NCBI RefSeq assembly: GCF_000699445.3
Contig: NC_067198.1
Location: forward strand, 32,888,536-32,952,535
DNA: 64,000 nucleotides
Direction of reading: 5' to 3'
DNA from: Schistosoma haematobium
Lineage: Eukaryota > Platyhelminthes > Trematoda > Strigeidida > Schistosomatidae
Shown here: positions 24,247 through 36,828 of the stretch, in pieces
Layout of the letters: every line of letters starts with the position of its first letter
How positions within the stretch are numbered: the first letter of the stretch is position 1
Translations under genes and position numbers: made by a program
The notes under the pieces: model-generated
What the model was told of the DNA's origin: nothing
Database searches by the model: none
Seen by the model: the letters and a program-made list of their open reading frames with translations, nothing else

Positions 24247-24620
24247 GTTTAAATTCACTTGGTGTTGTTTTACTTGTATCTTCCCATTGTTATTTAGGAC
24301 TGCAATTGATCAGTCTCTTATTGGCATATGTGCATCCTGTGTGGATTGCCTCGATATAGCCTTAAGTCCCGGAGTGAACATTAACTCTGCGATGCAGGTA
24401 CGTCCAACTGATAAGTCCGAAATAAGACGAAACGCGAGTCCTAGATTCCACTGCTAGTCACTATCCATCTTTGCTTAAAAAGCTTGTGACTTAAGGCTAT
24501 ATCGAGGCAATCCACACAGGATGCACATATGCCAATGAAAGACTGATCAATAGCAGTCCTAAATAACAATTGGGAGATACAAGTAAAACAATACCAAGTG
24601 AATTTAGCACAGATTGTTGT
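24247..24620 (+). mobile_element. Family A fold-back element: inverted tail, ribozyme, tail
   Basis: 24250-24364 is a minus-oriented family A tail. At 24365 it switches to plus orientation inside the post-B-box region and continues through the hammerhead to a complete tail (24486-24616) ending CCAAGTGAATTTA. The two tails form ~115-bp inverted arms around the ribozyme. The tRNA-like promoter is absent from this half. Confidence 0.85.
24394..24452 (+). ncRNA. Family A hammerhead, G8 mutant
   Basis: The core reads CTGATAA (24408-24414), so invariant G8 is A at 24413. GAAA (24429-24432) and GTC (24438-24440) are present, and stem I (GCAGGTACGTCCAA with CTAGATTCCACTGC) is mostly kept. G8 is essential for catalysis, so this copy should be inactive. 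Confidence 0.75.
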
Positions 24621-25169
24621 GGGATCTAGCTGACGATTTGACGATGAATTGATTCATCTAGAAAAACAATTTAACGTATAGTGGATGTCCAGTGTCTTAT
24701 CTAAAAGCTGTAGAGAAGCTTCACTATCGATATGCTTCAATAGCTAGACGTTCGAATTCCTGATTACTGAAAACTACCAAACGTCGTGTAAGTTATTCAG
24801 TGGCGATACATACTGGTCTGTTCATAAAATTCCGTAAATACTGTTCATCTAAGAGAGTTGTTTGGATAATAATGACATTTACACATTGATAACTTAATAA
24901 CATAAGTTATGCAATGCCGCAACACTATTCGATTTCTGTTATTATCTTTGAAAAGCATGAATCTGATAATCTGTACTTGTTTCTTGGATTTATGCCGTAA
25001 TATTGTTAAGAAATAGCACTGACGTTTAATGTATAATTTTTATGGTTGTGGGAATAAAATTGAACAAGAAATATAATAGAATGTAAAATATAATATCACA
25101 TACTAGTTTGTTCAATCACTGTTCAACCACTTGAAAAGAGTAGATTTGAATCTTTCCATTCTACAAGAT
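24621..25169. other. AT-rich intergenic DNA
   Basis: No gene or repeat recognised. Confidence 0.5.
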
Positions 25170-25330
25170 GTTGTCTGAGGCCTGAATAGGTCAGTGATAG
25201 TGCCTCAGACTGTGAAGCTGGATGATCTGGTACCAAATTCCACAGGATACATCAGTTCCCTCAAGATTACTGGTACGTCTCACTGATCACTGTCAATTAG
25301 TACGAACCGTGAGTCCATGATTTCCCATTG
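25170..25330 (+). mobile_element. Diverged tRNA-like retroposon (family C), low confidence
   Basis: TAGGTCAGTGATAGTGCCTC resembles an A box and GGTACCAAATTCC sits where a B box is expected. Downstream, CTGATCA (25283-25289) and GAAC (25304-25307) keep hammerhead spacing, but with G8 and GAAA changed. It reads as an old hammerhead retroposon of another subfamily. Confidence 0.35.
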
Positions 25331-25935
25331 AATACCTTCAACCACCTAACAAGAATTAACAGTTCTAATTTCTAAATATATAATATGCATTTAGCTTAGT
25401 GCTTGTGGTTCGTTTCAATGAGCAAATGATCAGTTCATCAGCTTCATTGATTCACTGTATTTTTCCCTCGTCGATTTTGATAACATCATTTTCAACTAAT
25501 ATTAACACGACATAAAGATAAGTAATGGATATTAATAATAATTAGTTTGAATTGAACAACAATTTTATACCCACTTCATATTAATATTTATACTCAATTA
25601 TATTAGCAAAACTAGTCTATCGAAACTGCTCTCCTTTGTAATTGTCAAAATGGATGATTATCACTTTGATTATTATGATGAAAACAATCATTATACGCCA
25701 CATATTCCTATTTGATTTTGGTTATCTTGAAATGAGTTTCTCCAAACCGAACTAATTAGTGATTAATCAGCTGAAGAAAACTTCTATTTGAAAAAAAGAA
25801 TTAAATTAATATTGTGTATGTATTAGAAAAGAGTATTAAAATAGTAGATTTAATTGTGACGAAATGCAGTTTTCACAGTCTACATCACGGACTGACCTTG
25901 CTTTAGCAGCCACTGTAAACCAGGAAGCATTGGGT
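25331..25935. other. AT-rich intergenic DNA
   Basis: No gene or repeat recognised. Confidence 0.5.
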
Positions 25936-26345
25936 AGCTATTTTGTTTTAATATGGGACACCACACCGGTGAGCATCTAAAACCCTATGACAATAAATTG
26001 AACCGAGAACTGTCAGTTTGGCGTGCAAAAGCCTAGCCTTTAGACCACTGAGTAATTCTTGGGTTCTTAGTGAGAAGCCATGAATAAAGTTCAACCATGT
26101 CGAGTGTGAAACACCACAGACATTGGGAGATGGTTTCTCAATATCGCGAATCGACAAACACGTACACTTTTGAATGACGAAGTAGTGGTCCAGATGTTAA
26201 GGGCTCATACATGAGACAGAAGGCCTTGGTTTCAATCCCTAGCTATGCAGTCATGAGGGCTCACAGCTGATGAATTATATATAAAGACGGAACAGCTGTT
26301 CAGCTTCTACTGAATTTCTGTGTCTGGCTAACTATGAACAGTTAA
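25936..26345. mobile_element. Degenerate composite family B-like retroposon
   Basis: 25936-26060 on minus carries an A-box-like CTCAGTGGTCTAAAGGCTAG. Then on plus come CTTAGTGAGAAGCCATGAAT, a head typical of family B, a tRNA-like stretch (TAGTGGTCCAGATGTTAAG, then GGTTTCAATCCC at 26228-26239), and a ribozyme remnant CTGATGA (26272-26278) with GGAAC and AGCTGTTCAGC. GAAA has become GGAA and stem II has decayed. Confidence 0.5.
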
Positions 26346-26624
26346 TAATGTAAATTATGAAAATTCCGCAATCTCCACAAAACCCTTAAGTTGAAAATTT
26401 GATTCAATTATATAACAGTCTTGTATGATATGCTATCTAATCTCCATTCTGATAGTTTGAGAAGTTATCGGATTTGCCATGAAACAGGGACCTGTGGTTA
26501 GTCTGTCAAAATTTTCTATCATATTCTTTAATTAAATATAAAATGATTAGAAATCTATGTTATAGTTTGTAATTCCCTTTTATTAATATTCATGACTGTA
26601 AATTATCAGTCTCTGTTGTCATCT

Positions 26625-26750
26625 GTACATCTTGAGCTCTATGGATAATGCTTTAGGTATTCGAATTGCATAGTACTGGGTTTGAGTCCTACTGTGAACT
26701 ATACCACTGGAATATCCAGCTGAAGAATTCCAAATAGAGTAAAATAAATG
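26625..26750 (+). mobile_element. Degenerate family A retroposon
   Basis: CTCTATGGATAATGCTTTAG and TACTGGGTTTGAGTCCTAC match the tRNA-like region of family A (B box GGTTTGAGTCC). CCAGCTGAAGAATTCCAAAT keeps an intact CUGANGA box, but GAAA has become AAAT, so the ribozyme is dead. Confidence 0.5.
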
Positions 26751-29700
26751 TCCATATTACTAAATATAATCTAAATTTTAGTTGTATCATTGCCTGAAAA
26801 TGGAAAAAAATATTTTTTTTCTATGAAGCTTAATTCTTATTCATTTATTCTTTAGATTGTTATTATTCTCTTTATTGACAATATTATCATTTTGTTTTGT
26901 AATGCACGTTCTTTGTTCAATCACCACCTATTATACAAAAAATGTTTTAGATACTATAAATAAACCGTTTTAATCTGTATTGTTTATAGGGATTTTTGTT
27001 TGTCCTCTTTTCTTTTCTTTTTTTGATATTCATCGTTATCATTAAACTTTTTCCAAATGTTACTCATCGTTTGTGGATACTAGTTTATGTAGTTAGATTT
27101 GGGTCAAATTCTTATGTTATATTTAGGTATATCTTTTATTTATCTGATTCGAGTATAGGATGTAACAAAGTTGAAATATACTGCTGTTCATATTTAATTA
27201 TACAAAATTAACAATCGTGATCACGATAGCTAATTGTAGGTCACGTAGCATATACATTGGAATATGATTCTGAGAGTGAAATTAATAAATTCACTAAAAG
27301 AAATCTATGACAAACTATTTATAACACTTGAGATTGTTAAAGGTAATGGCTATCTGAAATTTTTGACTTCAAAATGATTGTGAACCAATTAAAAGAAATA
27401 CGAGATCAAGTAATGTATTGTTGTAATGTGTGTTGGTGAAAGAAATCAATCTAAAGTGATTTGTTTTTATTTCAATCAAGGTGGAATTTTAAATAAATCA
27501 TGTTAATTTTAATGTGTTGTTTAATATAAAGTCAAGAAACTACTGCAACTGTTTTACAAACATGTTATTGGCATTCAAAGTACAAGAGTTTGAGTAATGG
27601 GTGGAAATTTACGTTTGAATTCGGACACAGTTAAAATTATTTTACGTTGGTATAGGAGGAGTTACTGAAAAGAATATGTTGTCTAAAAGACGATTGATAA
27701 GATTTTCTGTGAAACTCCAAAGTTATGAAATCTATCATATCTTCTCTGAACTTTATTGCGGAGTCCAGAACTGGGATTCTCTCCTAGAACTATCTATATT
27801 ATTGAGGTATACACATACAATATTGGCTATAAATAAACAAAGATATTACATATTTCATCATATGCTAATATCAGCTGGGAATCCACAGATTACCGAATAA
27901 TACTAATCCAATGTTTCATAATAGCTTATACTCTACTTTAGATCGAACACAAGACATTCAAATCTTAATGGCTACACGAAAACATTCCTTCAGTGAGCGG
28001 GTATCAACTGATTATTATCAACTTCTCCGAATTCCCAATACAGTTTGATCTTCACTTAGGGGGGTGGTCTCTTCACATTCGATTCATTTAGGACATTGCT
28101 GGTTACGACATCTCACCGTTACTTCAAAGTTGGCTTCATCTGAAACAACTATTAATGGCGAAGAAACTCTAGAAATCTGTGTCATACTAGTATGTGACTC
28201 TACAATAATGTCTGTCTACAATCCCACCAAGGTATACTTAAACTGGAAAAAAATGCACTGGTTTCCTGTTTTTATTTGAGCATTTTATTGATTTTTTTAA
28301 ATATCAGTAGCTAATGGTTGCTTGAATATCTATTTTGTTTTACAGAACACTATTCCTCTGTTTCATATGACTCAATAAATAAATACTCTTTATATAACTG
28401 AAATGATGATATTTTTACTCAGTGCTTTGTTCATTCAATATTTACCAACTTAAAGCCACAAACACACTGAATATAAGACTCAACAAGTTTACATAAAGAT
28501 AAGGTCAAAGGCAAAATCAGATGGAATGCATTGTTTTCAGGGTTAAATAAAAATAATCTCTTTGTCTGACAATTTTTCGAAAAATTTTTTAACTCATAAT
28601 GTATGCGTGTATACATGCTTTTTGCGACATTATTCAAAATGTGGTTTAGGATATAATGACTCAATACTGATAGTTAGAACACAATGAAGAAAAATAAGTC
28701 AAGTTGAGAAATACAAACTTTTCCTGTCGTTAAAAATTGATGGGTTACCTCAATTTTTCATGATAATGAGAAAATAATCCCCTGTCACATATATTAATCA
28801 TAGAGACAACAATGATTTATTTATTACAAATACTTGTGGACAAAAGAGAAGAGTTTACGTGTAATGAGCTTACATATATAATAGTAATAGATCACCCATA
28901 GTTTCAGGTAAGAACCTAGGTTCATAAAAATATGTCTTAACGTAAAAAGATTTGTAAGTCAGTACGAGAGAAGCTGGTGAGTTTAAAGTACTCTTTAAAC
29001 AATTTCCTTGAACTACATCGAATTTCAGTGAAATTCAAAATATTTGCTGTTACTCAATGACCAGTTGGTGTAAAGAACTCATTACTAACGGAGATCAAAT
29101 CGTGATTTGAGTAGCTTAGTGTCAACACTTTTGACTAAGACATTAGGTGGTGTGTATTGAATTCTCATAGGAAGTTTCCGTTGTCTCAACAATATTAGTT
29201 CAAGTTGTTGATAAGTGTGAAATAGTATGAAGCTGAAAACATTTAACCGATTATTTCTAACCATTTGAAATGCAAATAATTATTGTACAACATTAGAACT
29301 AAGAGATTAATTCATTATCTACATTGAAATTTTTGAGAATTTTATTTTATCCTTAGTTAAACTTTTTTTTTAACAAAAGCAATTAAACATATTGATTGTA
29401 TGAAAATAAATTTCATACATATCTTCATTCATAGATTATAAAAACAGTAGTAGCTAGGCGGTTTGTGAAATTCAATAAGGTTTTATTGTATTTTAGTGTA
29501 TTCTGCTCGAAACAACCGATATGCTAACAAGGTCTGATTATATTTTTAAACGTTTGTTAGTCAATTTTATCATATTAGAATGAAAGAGTTGTATCAAGAA
29601 TGTTCAGTGCAACGATAGTGTACATCACTAACTGGCTATATCCAATAAACAATGCTTCTTTTGTTATTAGTGCTTGTCTCAGTTAAATTCAGACTATGAT

Positions 29701-30745
29701 ATAAACTATTGTCAGATGTTAGTGTAGTTCATAGTGTATATTGACTTTGGAACATGAAAACTAAGAAAGGATTGATAGTTATTTTGTTTCAGTATAAAAC
29801 TCCTTAGCAAATGGCATCCGAAGTTTTAGTTAGAAGCTTCAATCAGAGTAATTAAACTATATGTATGATACAGGGATCACCTAAAGGAATTAATAATGAT
29901 CGTATAATATCACTGTCTAAAGATTAAATTATTAACCACTGGTTTCTAACTTAGTAGTTTAAAGATCACGTGCTTGATGTGATGACTGAACGTTAAGTGT
30001 TTGATTTCTAGAGAGTTCGTCTCTGTACTCTACTGAGAAATCTTACACTAGGAAGAAACAGTTTTCCGATGTTGTAGGGATTTATTACTCAAGTCAGTCT
30101 GTCGATTAAACTTTTTTCAAATCGAACAATTTCTACAACTGTAAGTGAACATAATAACATACTTGGAATATTAAAAGAAAGAATTATCTACCAAAGAACG
30201 CTTAATTGTTTAAATAGGTAAAAAAAATTATGACGTAGTCTAAAATGAAGAGTTTCAGAAGAATTTTTATAAACGATTAAAGCAAAAGACACTTGCAGGA
30301 CAATGAAAGATAATATTCTTGGACATTATAACAAAGAAGATTGTTTTTTAAGAAAATAAGGAAATAAAAAGTATTTGAGTTTTCATCTCATTAACTCATA
30401 ATCTTAGTTGAAATTATGGGAAACAAAGAAAAAAAAAGGAATTTTTTTAACTAATAAAGTTGAAAGGTTAAGTATGAATTCTTTTTGAGTTTCAAAAGTC
30501 GAGTATTTTTCTGATGTGCTTGTATACTTTATAGTGAGACAACATTTGTGAAATCGAGATAGGTCAAAATTATCCACTTGAATAATTACTTTGAATGTAT
30601 TCATCAGATCCATCTTATGCCAAGTAAGCGAGATTGACTTCAATTATCGATAGTGTTTAGATTTTTCTTAAATTCAAACAATGTGTGATGTTTATTAGAG
30701 TGTATAAGTGTTAGTTGATATTCATTTTTACTTATTAGTTGGTAG
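26751..30745. other. Long AT-rich intergenic stretch
   Basis: No supported gene. A very decayed family B trace is possible at 29930-30095 (CTCTACTGAGAAATC, AGGAAGAAACAG). Small ORFs such as 26996-27211, 27676-27900 and 28064-28279 are AT-driven and lack motifs. Confidence 0.45.
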
Positions 30746-31229
30746 GCCCCCAAATGCCCTGGTACGGCCGAGAGTGGGGAGAGTCCGCTCTCCCTCTCGA
30801 AATGCTCTCACATAGCCATACGTATATAGCCTCTGCCAGGGAAGTCCTACTCACTGCCTTCTACCTGAGGGGGTGTTGTTCACGAAAATGAGAGGACGAA
30901 AAGCGAATATCCGGCGCTTTAACCAGATTCCAAACCAATAGTGTACATGGGCTCCAGTATCCTGCGGGAACAAATGACGTATGAACCAATCGTTGGTCAC
31001 CGGCTTCCACGGAACTGCACCTCCTTACGATGCTCCACTGCCTTGTGGATCAGACCTTTAGGTCGAAGGCTCGGGGTGTGGCCCCCTAAGAAAACCACCT
31101 GCTTCGGTTTGGGCACCCGGGCAGTATCACAGCCCTCACACATATCGAATGAGATTTTATGTGGCGCATATGTATTTGGTGCCTCCTTGTACCAATATCT
31201 ATGTGTTAAAATAAGTAAATAAATAAATA
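30746..31229 (+). mobile_element. Family D retroposon, complete copy with 9-bp target duplication
   Basis: The 484-bp element begins GCCCCCAAATGCCCTGGTAC and ends in an (AAAT)n tail. It is flanked by AGTTGGTAG at 30737-30745 and 31230-31238, a perfect 9-bp duplication. The 5' end agrees with the 18009 copy, supporting a short complete unit. The 93-codon ORF at 30941-31222 is not conserved between copies. Confidence 0.85.
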
Positions 31230-31238
31230 AGTTGGTAG

Positions 31239-31900
31239 ATATAATTTCGATTTTGCTAGAGATTTGCGAAATGTTTGAAGTGTTTACTATTTATAAGTAC
31301 ATACAAATTCAATAAATTACAATGAATAAGATCATTTCAATTGTTTTAGAGTGATAAATTTTTCTTAGAGTCTTTGACAGAAACAAACAAAAGACATTGA
31401 CATTTCTGTTGTAAACATTGATGTCATTAAGTCACTAAGTGAACAACATGTAATTCACAACATGTATATCTTAGCTCTCATGTAAATGTTAAGTCCAAAA
31501 ATTAAAATTTCTTTTTTAGGATTCCTTCAATCCACTCACCAGTGAATAAACAATAATGATTAATTCAGTGGTTTATAAAGATTTGTTTAAGATGCCGTTA
31601 TATTTCGTTAAGAAATAATATTCGTTACAGAATTTTTGAATTTTTCACAATATATACGATATTTCAATTATTAGTGTTTAATCCGGAATTCAGTCACTCT
31701 TCACTCTTAGGAATTGATGACTTAGGTTAAAACAAATTATCCACCATTTTTTTGTGATTTAATAGTTTCTCAACCAGTTTATAATCAAAATCACTTTCCA
31801 GAAACTTTACACATATTTACAAAAAGACTTATTTCTTAATCATCAAAGCAGCCATTATACCCCGGATAGATTAAAATCCCTTCAGATTGTGCTTTAATGA

Positions 31901-31946
<46 letters not shown>

Positions 31947-32434
31947 GCTTGTTTCAGTGATTGTATCAGTAGATTTAAAGTTCCTTGTTTCAAGATTATA
32001 TGTGATCATGAAACCTGCACACTAAGTAGTGGTTAAATCAATTGACTTCTATTCAATAGGTCACATGTTTTAATCTAATATCATCTAACTCACTTTGAGG
32101 AGTTAAATGGTGTTAATATCCTACGGTTAAATTCAAAGACGAATTTAAAATCTTTTACTCGCTGAATATGTTCTATTCATCGATAATTAATTAACCCATC
32201 AATAGTGAAAAAATTACACACTTCCATTCAGAGATGTCTTGGGTTTTTCACTATTAGTAATCAAAATAAACTAGTAGGAATTCTACATTTACTGAGACAG
32301 TTTTACAACAGAACTATACACACTAAACCTAAAACTTTCAACAGGATAAGACGTAACCTTTTCTCATGTTTTACTTAATCAAGACATTTGTATTAAAAAC
32401 AATGTGAATTTCTTAAGTAATCAACGTGTATTCA
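31239..32434. other. AT-rich intergenic DNA with (AT)n
   Basis: An uninterrupted (AT)n tract occupies 31904-31944. Otherwise no gene or recognisable repeat. Confidence 0.55.
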
Positions 32435-32585
32435 CTTGGTATTGTTTGGCTTGTATCATCCCATTGAGGTTTAAGACTGCAACTGATCAGTCTGTTATTG
32501 ACATATGTGCATACTGTGCGTATGCCTCGATATTACCTTAATTCATAAGCTGTTTGCTAGCCACTATCCATAATTGCTTACAAAT
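32435..32585 (-). mobile_element. Family A retroposon, 3' tail fragment
   Basis: Plus text TTCACTTGGTATTGTTTGGC through GCCTCGATATTACCTTAA is the reverse complement of the family A tail. It is followed by TTGCTAGCCACTATCCATAA in plus orientation, again a head-to-head join of two pieces. No promoter or complete ribozyme. Confidence 0.65.
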
Positions 32586-33042
32586 CAACCTGTATGTATA
32601 ACCTTTGTTTAGACTAAACTATGTGATAAGTTTATGCAAGTTTATACATTTGTTAATGTATTCTATTTCATTGTATATAAAACTGAGTAAACTCTTTATT
32701 TAAATAAGTTCTTGCTAATATATATTTCATAAGTGTAAGTCTTACTTTTCACAATTTGTCAACAAAATTTTAAACAAATGGATATGTACAAGTTACATGT
32801 ATGCATTAAACAGTGATCATGCTCTAAAAAAAAGTCTTTCGACGTTATAATGACTTATAAATGTAATATATAAGTGTAGATTTATTCTATACACTGATAC
32901 ATAATATTATTAACATATAACATTTCATGTAGACTGTAAAGTAACATTAACTATTATGATCCAAATAAAACTGTTATTCTTATGATTGGTCAGTTTAAAA
33001 TTCGGATTATATAATATGTAATAAAATCGTCTGATTATCTGT

Positions 33043-33510
33043 CTACTTTACTTACTTAGGCCTGTTACGCCTCATGGAGGAGCATAGGCCGCTCACTAGC
33101 AATCTCTATCTAACTCTGTCCTCCACAATCCTTTCCACTTGTTTCAAGTTTTTATTCGTTCTTTTCATGTCTGCTTCCAATTCTCGATGCAATGTGCTCT
33201 TCGGTCTTCCACGTTTCCGTTTTCCTTCAGGATTTCAAGTAATCGTTTGCCTAATTATACAGTTTGATGATTTGCGCAATCTATGTACTATCCACTTCCA
33301 ACGTCTTTCCCTGATTTCCTCTTCATTTGGAAGCTGGTTTGTCCTCTCCTATGGTAAACTGTTGCTGATGGTATCAGGCTAACAGGTATTGAGTATCTTG
33401 CGTAGACAATTGTTTACAAATACTTGTACCTTTTTTATGCTGGTTGTAGTAGTTCTTCATGTTTCAGCTCGGTACAGTAGGACATTCTCGACGTTCGTAT
33501 TGAAGATTCT
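33043..33510 (-). mobile_element. RTE-clade LINE 3' fragment with target duplication
   Basis: Minus-strand end of an RTE reverse-transcriptase ORF plus 3' region, ending in AAGT repeats (TTTACTTACTTAGG at 33047-33060 on plus). It is flanked by TCTGATTATCTGT at 33030-33042 and 33508-33520 (13 bp, of which the first bases may overlap the element). It is 5'-truncated within the C-terminal RT region and the reading frame is interrupted. Confidence 0.8.
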
Positions 33511-33520
33511 GATTATCTGT

Positions 33521-35086
33521 TGGTTGTAGTTAAATATCCTCAAGATGATTGTCGTTTGTATTCAAAGTTGAAACAGAAAATGATTCAAACTTGATTTGTT
33601 ATAATAATCCACACTAATAAATGAATGGATTTGTAGTTTTTTGTAGAAAGGAAGGATATAAATTTGTGCATTAGATTTAATGAAAATTATGATATAAAAT
33701 TCGACCTTGAGAAGTACAAAAGGTCAAAGGGTTGCACAGTGTTAAAAAATAAAGAATGATCTAGAACTGATCCATAAGTTCAATCTAGAATGATGATAAA
33801 TGAAATAAATTTGTCAGGTTTTATTAATACTACAAAAATGGTATTCAAATGATTAGGATTTTCCAAGAGATGACATTTCTAGTCAAGTTACTACTTACCA
33901 CAAAAATTCTCTTTATCCGATTATCCGAGTACTTTTCTGATTGGTGACAATCTGTAAATAACTTATAAATATCATATACAAAGTGTTTCTAACAGCCATA
34001 AAACGATACAATAAATGGTATAAATGAATCGCTCTACAAAGATCAAGCTGCTCTGGCTTGTTCCGTATATTTCTAGGATAGATATAATCATTGAACTTTG
34101 TAACTCTTACTCAAACTGTATTTTCTATCCTACCAGATTCGTTTTAATCAATGTTCTATAGTTAATTTTATTCTTAATCTTTGATTCATCTGCACAATAC
34201 TTTAATTTCATACTTCTAAACTCTACATTCACACATTTTGTTCTTCATTCTGGAAATTTTATTATTATGTCATATTGATCAAAGTTTTTGAAATGAATTT
34301 TCGCAGTGAGTTAACAGGTAAATTCACGAAGTATTTCGGCGACCAATCAGATCCTGATATTAATAGTGGTTTGTAGTTTAGTTCTACTAATGTTTGATCT
34401 GATTCAAAAGTCATGTTACATTAATTAACATTTTAAGTTACCAAAACTTCCTTTGTTTAATATTTTCTATATTCATAATGTTGGAATACGTTTATTATCA
34501 AATACCCAGTTATATTCTTTGTTGATTTTTCATTATACTACTAAGAATTCCACTGATTTCTGCTTTTCTTTTGAAGATATTCATTAGTAAGTTATAACCT
34601 TGAAATGTATTTCAAAATAAAATTAATAGAATCCAACTAGTTTTACTCACATATGCAAGTAGAAAATTTACTACTGACCAATGAATTACTCATAATACAA
34701 ATGATATACTTCAATATTGGATAAAGAATGAGATTGATCGTTGAACACTGATTACATTCTTGATATCTAGTCTTGAAAGCTGATTGAATTCAGTTGATGA
34801 AATTTAATCTATTGATTGAAACTACAATAAATTAGGTTATCCAATACCTTAACCACATTTCCTAGTTTAGAGTAATTATTCAGTTGATATCAATTCCCTC
34901 ATAAATCCAGTCTGTAATCTGAACAAATTACCGTAATAACTTATAAATCACACACACATAAAATGTGATAATATCTTGAGTGAAATTCCCTTTTCATTTT
35001 CATTAAAACCATTTTACACAATGATATTTCGAAGCTATTGAATTAAACAGCTCGATGCGAACCCACGAAACAAAAGTGAATTTATA
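33521..35086. other. AT-rich intergenic DNA
   Basis: No gene or repeat recognised. Confidence 0.5.
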
Positions 35087-35455
35087 AGCAAAGACGGATG
35101 GTAACTAACAGTGGGATCCAAGGCTTACATTTAGTCAACATTGCACAAGCTAGTGGCTATCAGGACTCAGTAGCTAAGTGGATAACTTGATGGCGATTGA
35201 AGCGAACGGTACTGGGTTCAAGTCTTGGAGTGAACATCGACTCTGGGATGCAGGTACATTCAGATGACGATTCCTAAGTAGAACGAAACATGCATCCTGG
35301 ATTTTACTAATAGTTACCATCCATCTCTGCTTATAATGCTGGTGACTTAAGGCAATATCGAGGCAATCCCTACAGGATGCACATATACCAATAAAAGAAT
35401 GATCGATTACAGTTCTAAACATCAATGGGAAGACTCAAACAAACAATACAAAAGT
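35087..35455 (+). mobile_element. Family A retroposon, near full length, with inverted 5' head
   Basis: A reverse-complemented ribozyme 3' half (35089-35145) is joined at TTTAGTCAACATTGCACAAG to a complete unit: tRNA-like region with B box (GGGTTCAAGTCTT), hammerhead, GCAATATCGAGGCAATCC block, and tail ending AAAGTGAATTTA. The copy at 53265-53650 has the same head and the same junction, so the head was inherited from a common source. Confidence 0.85.
35244..35306 (+). ncRNA. Family A hammerhead, core mutant
   Basis: C3 is A (sequence ATGACGA, 35264-35270), G10.1 is T, GAAA (35284-35287) is intact, and the cleavage triplet is ATC. Stem II is mismatched. Inactive by expectation. Confidence 0.65.
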
Positions 35456-36828
35456 GAATTTATTTTATCCCGTATCGAATGCTTTATTGAAGCTCATCAA
35501 GAGAAAAAATTTTAATGAGATTTCTTTATATTATTTACATGAACTATAATTTTGGTTGTTCTTTTCTTTCGTCAAAATCACAATGATGTACACATTTGAT
35601 AGTTGAAAAGTGTATGACCACCACCACCACCACAACAACAAAACATTAATCTGACCCTTCTTTTGGAAAGATCCCTTAAAACTCATTTCGAATTTTAAGT
35701 AAACTCTTTCTTAGTCGATTGACCATTTTGAGAAATTTTGAAATGAGATGAATACATACCTATATTTAGGCTATAAATAACTACATGTGGTAAAAACTGT
35801 TATTCCAGGCGATTTCATTCACTCAAACTCTTTATCATAATTGAATGGTTTGAGAAAATTCTGGAAAAAAAAATTAAGGAATCGGTCAATAAATCAGAAA
35901 GTTGACTACTATTTATCCACTCTTATTATATATATAGTGGTTTTCTTTGTTATTAAATAAAATTACCAGATTATATTGTGCGTGTGTCTGCATGGATATG
36001 AACGTGTGAGTGATTTATATGGTATGATGAACAACGTGATTTTTGTATGGTATTTAATTCTGAATAATAACATGAATTGTTGTCAACTACACATATCACT
36101 TAAAAGTAAGTGATAAAAAACATAATTGGTTTGATTAATGCACTGAAGAATTCAGTAGTTCACATTTTTCGAATAAGATTTAAGTGTTTAACATTTTTTA
36201 GTAGAACTAAGACTAGTCAGTTTATTAGTCATGAAACTATTTCGAAATTGGCTACAATGCTTCACATCAACAGACCAAGGTAGGAGATGCAAACAAGGAA
36301 AAAAAAATCTGGAAAACAAGTGAAAATGGGAATTATATTTGAAGAATCTAAGCTCAATCTATGATGCTATCGTAGCTCTTCACTATCGAGGAATGTGTTT
36401 ATACTAGGTAGAAATAGCAACTAAGCGATTTTTAGTGATTTAATGTGAGAACAAGAATTATATTCAGATTGAAATAATCTTCCCAAACTACCAAATAAGC
36501 AATAAAAAACTATAGTTCAAATAAATCGAATTAAATCGAAAAATTTAACAAGAATTTTCAATCGTCCTGGTCATTTTTCATATTCGGAAACATCTACCAA
36601 CGTGGCTTAGCGAAGGTTGACATAAATCAAACACGTCATCGGTTCTGCAACATTTAGTAGACACTGGACATTCAGCGTGATACTCCTCGTTTGACATCAT
36701 TTACAAAATCCAGTCAAATATGACAAAAAGCATACACCTTAACCTACTTTACATCTTAAAAACTTAGGCTATCCATAACTTAAAACCTGGGTTATCCCGC
36801 ACAAAACAATATGGAACATTTTTATCTT
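35456..36828. other. AT-rich intergenic DNA
   Basis: Contains a short (CAC/CAA) tract near 35620-35643. No gene recognised. Confidence 0.5.

Noticed and set aside
30941..31222. 93-codon ORF in family D copy 2
   Set aside because: Frame is not kept in copy 1 and there is no motif; most likely chance in a GC-richer repeat.
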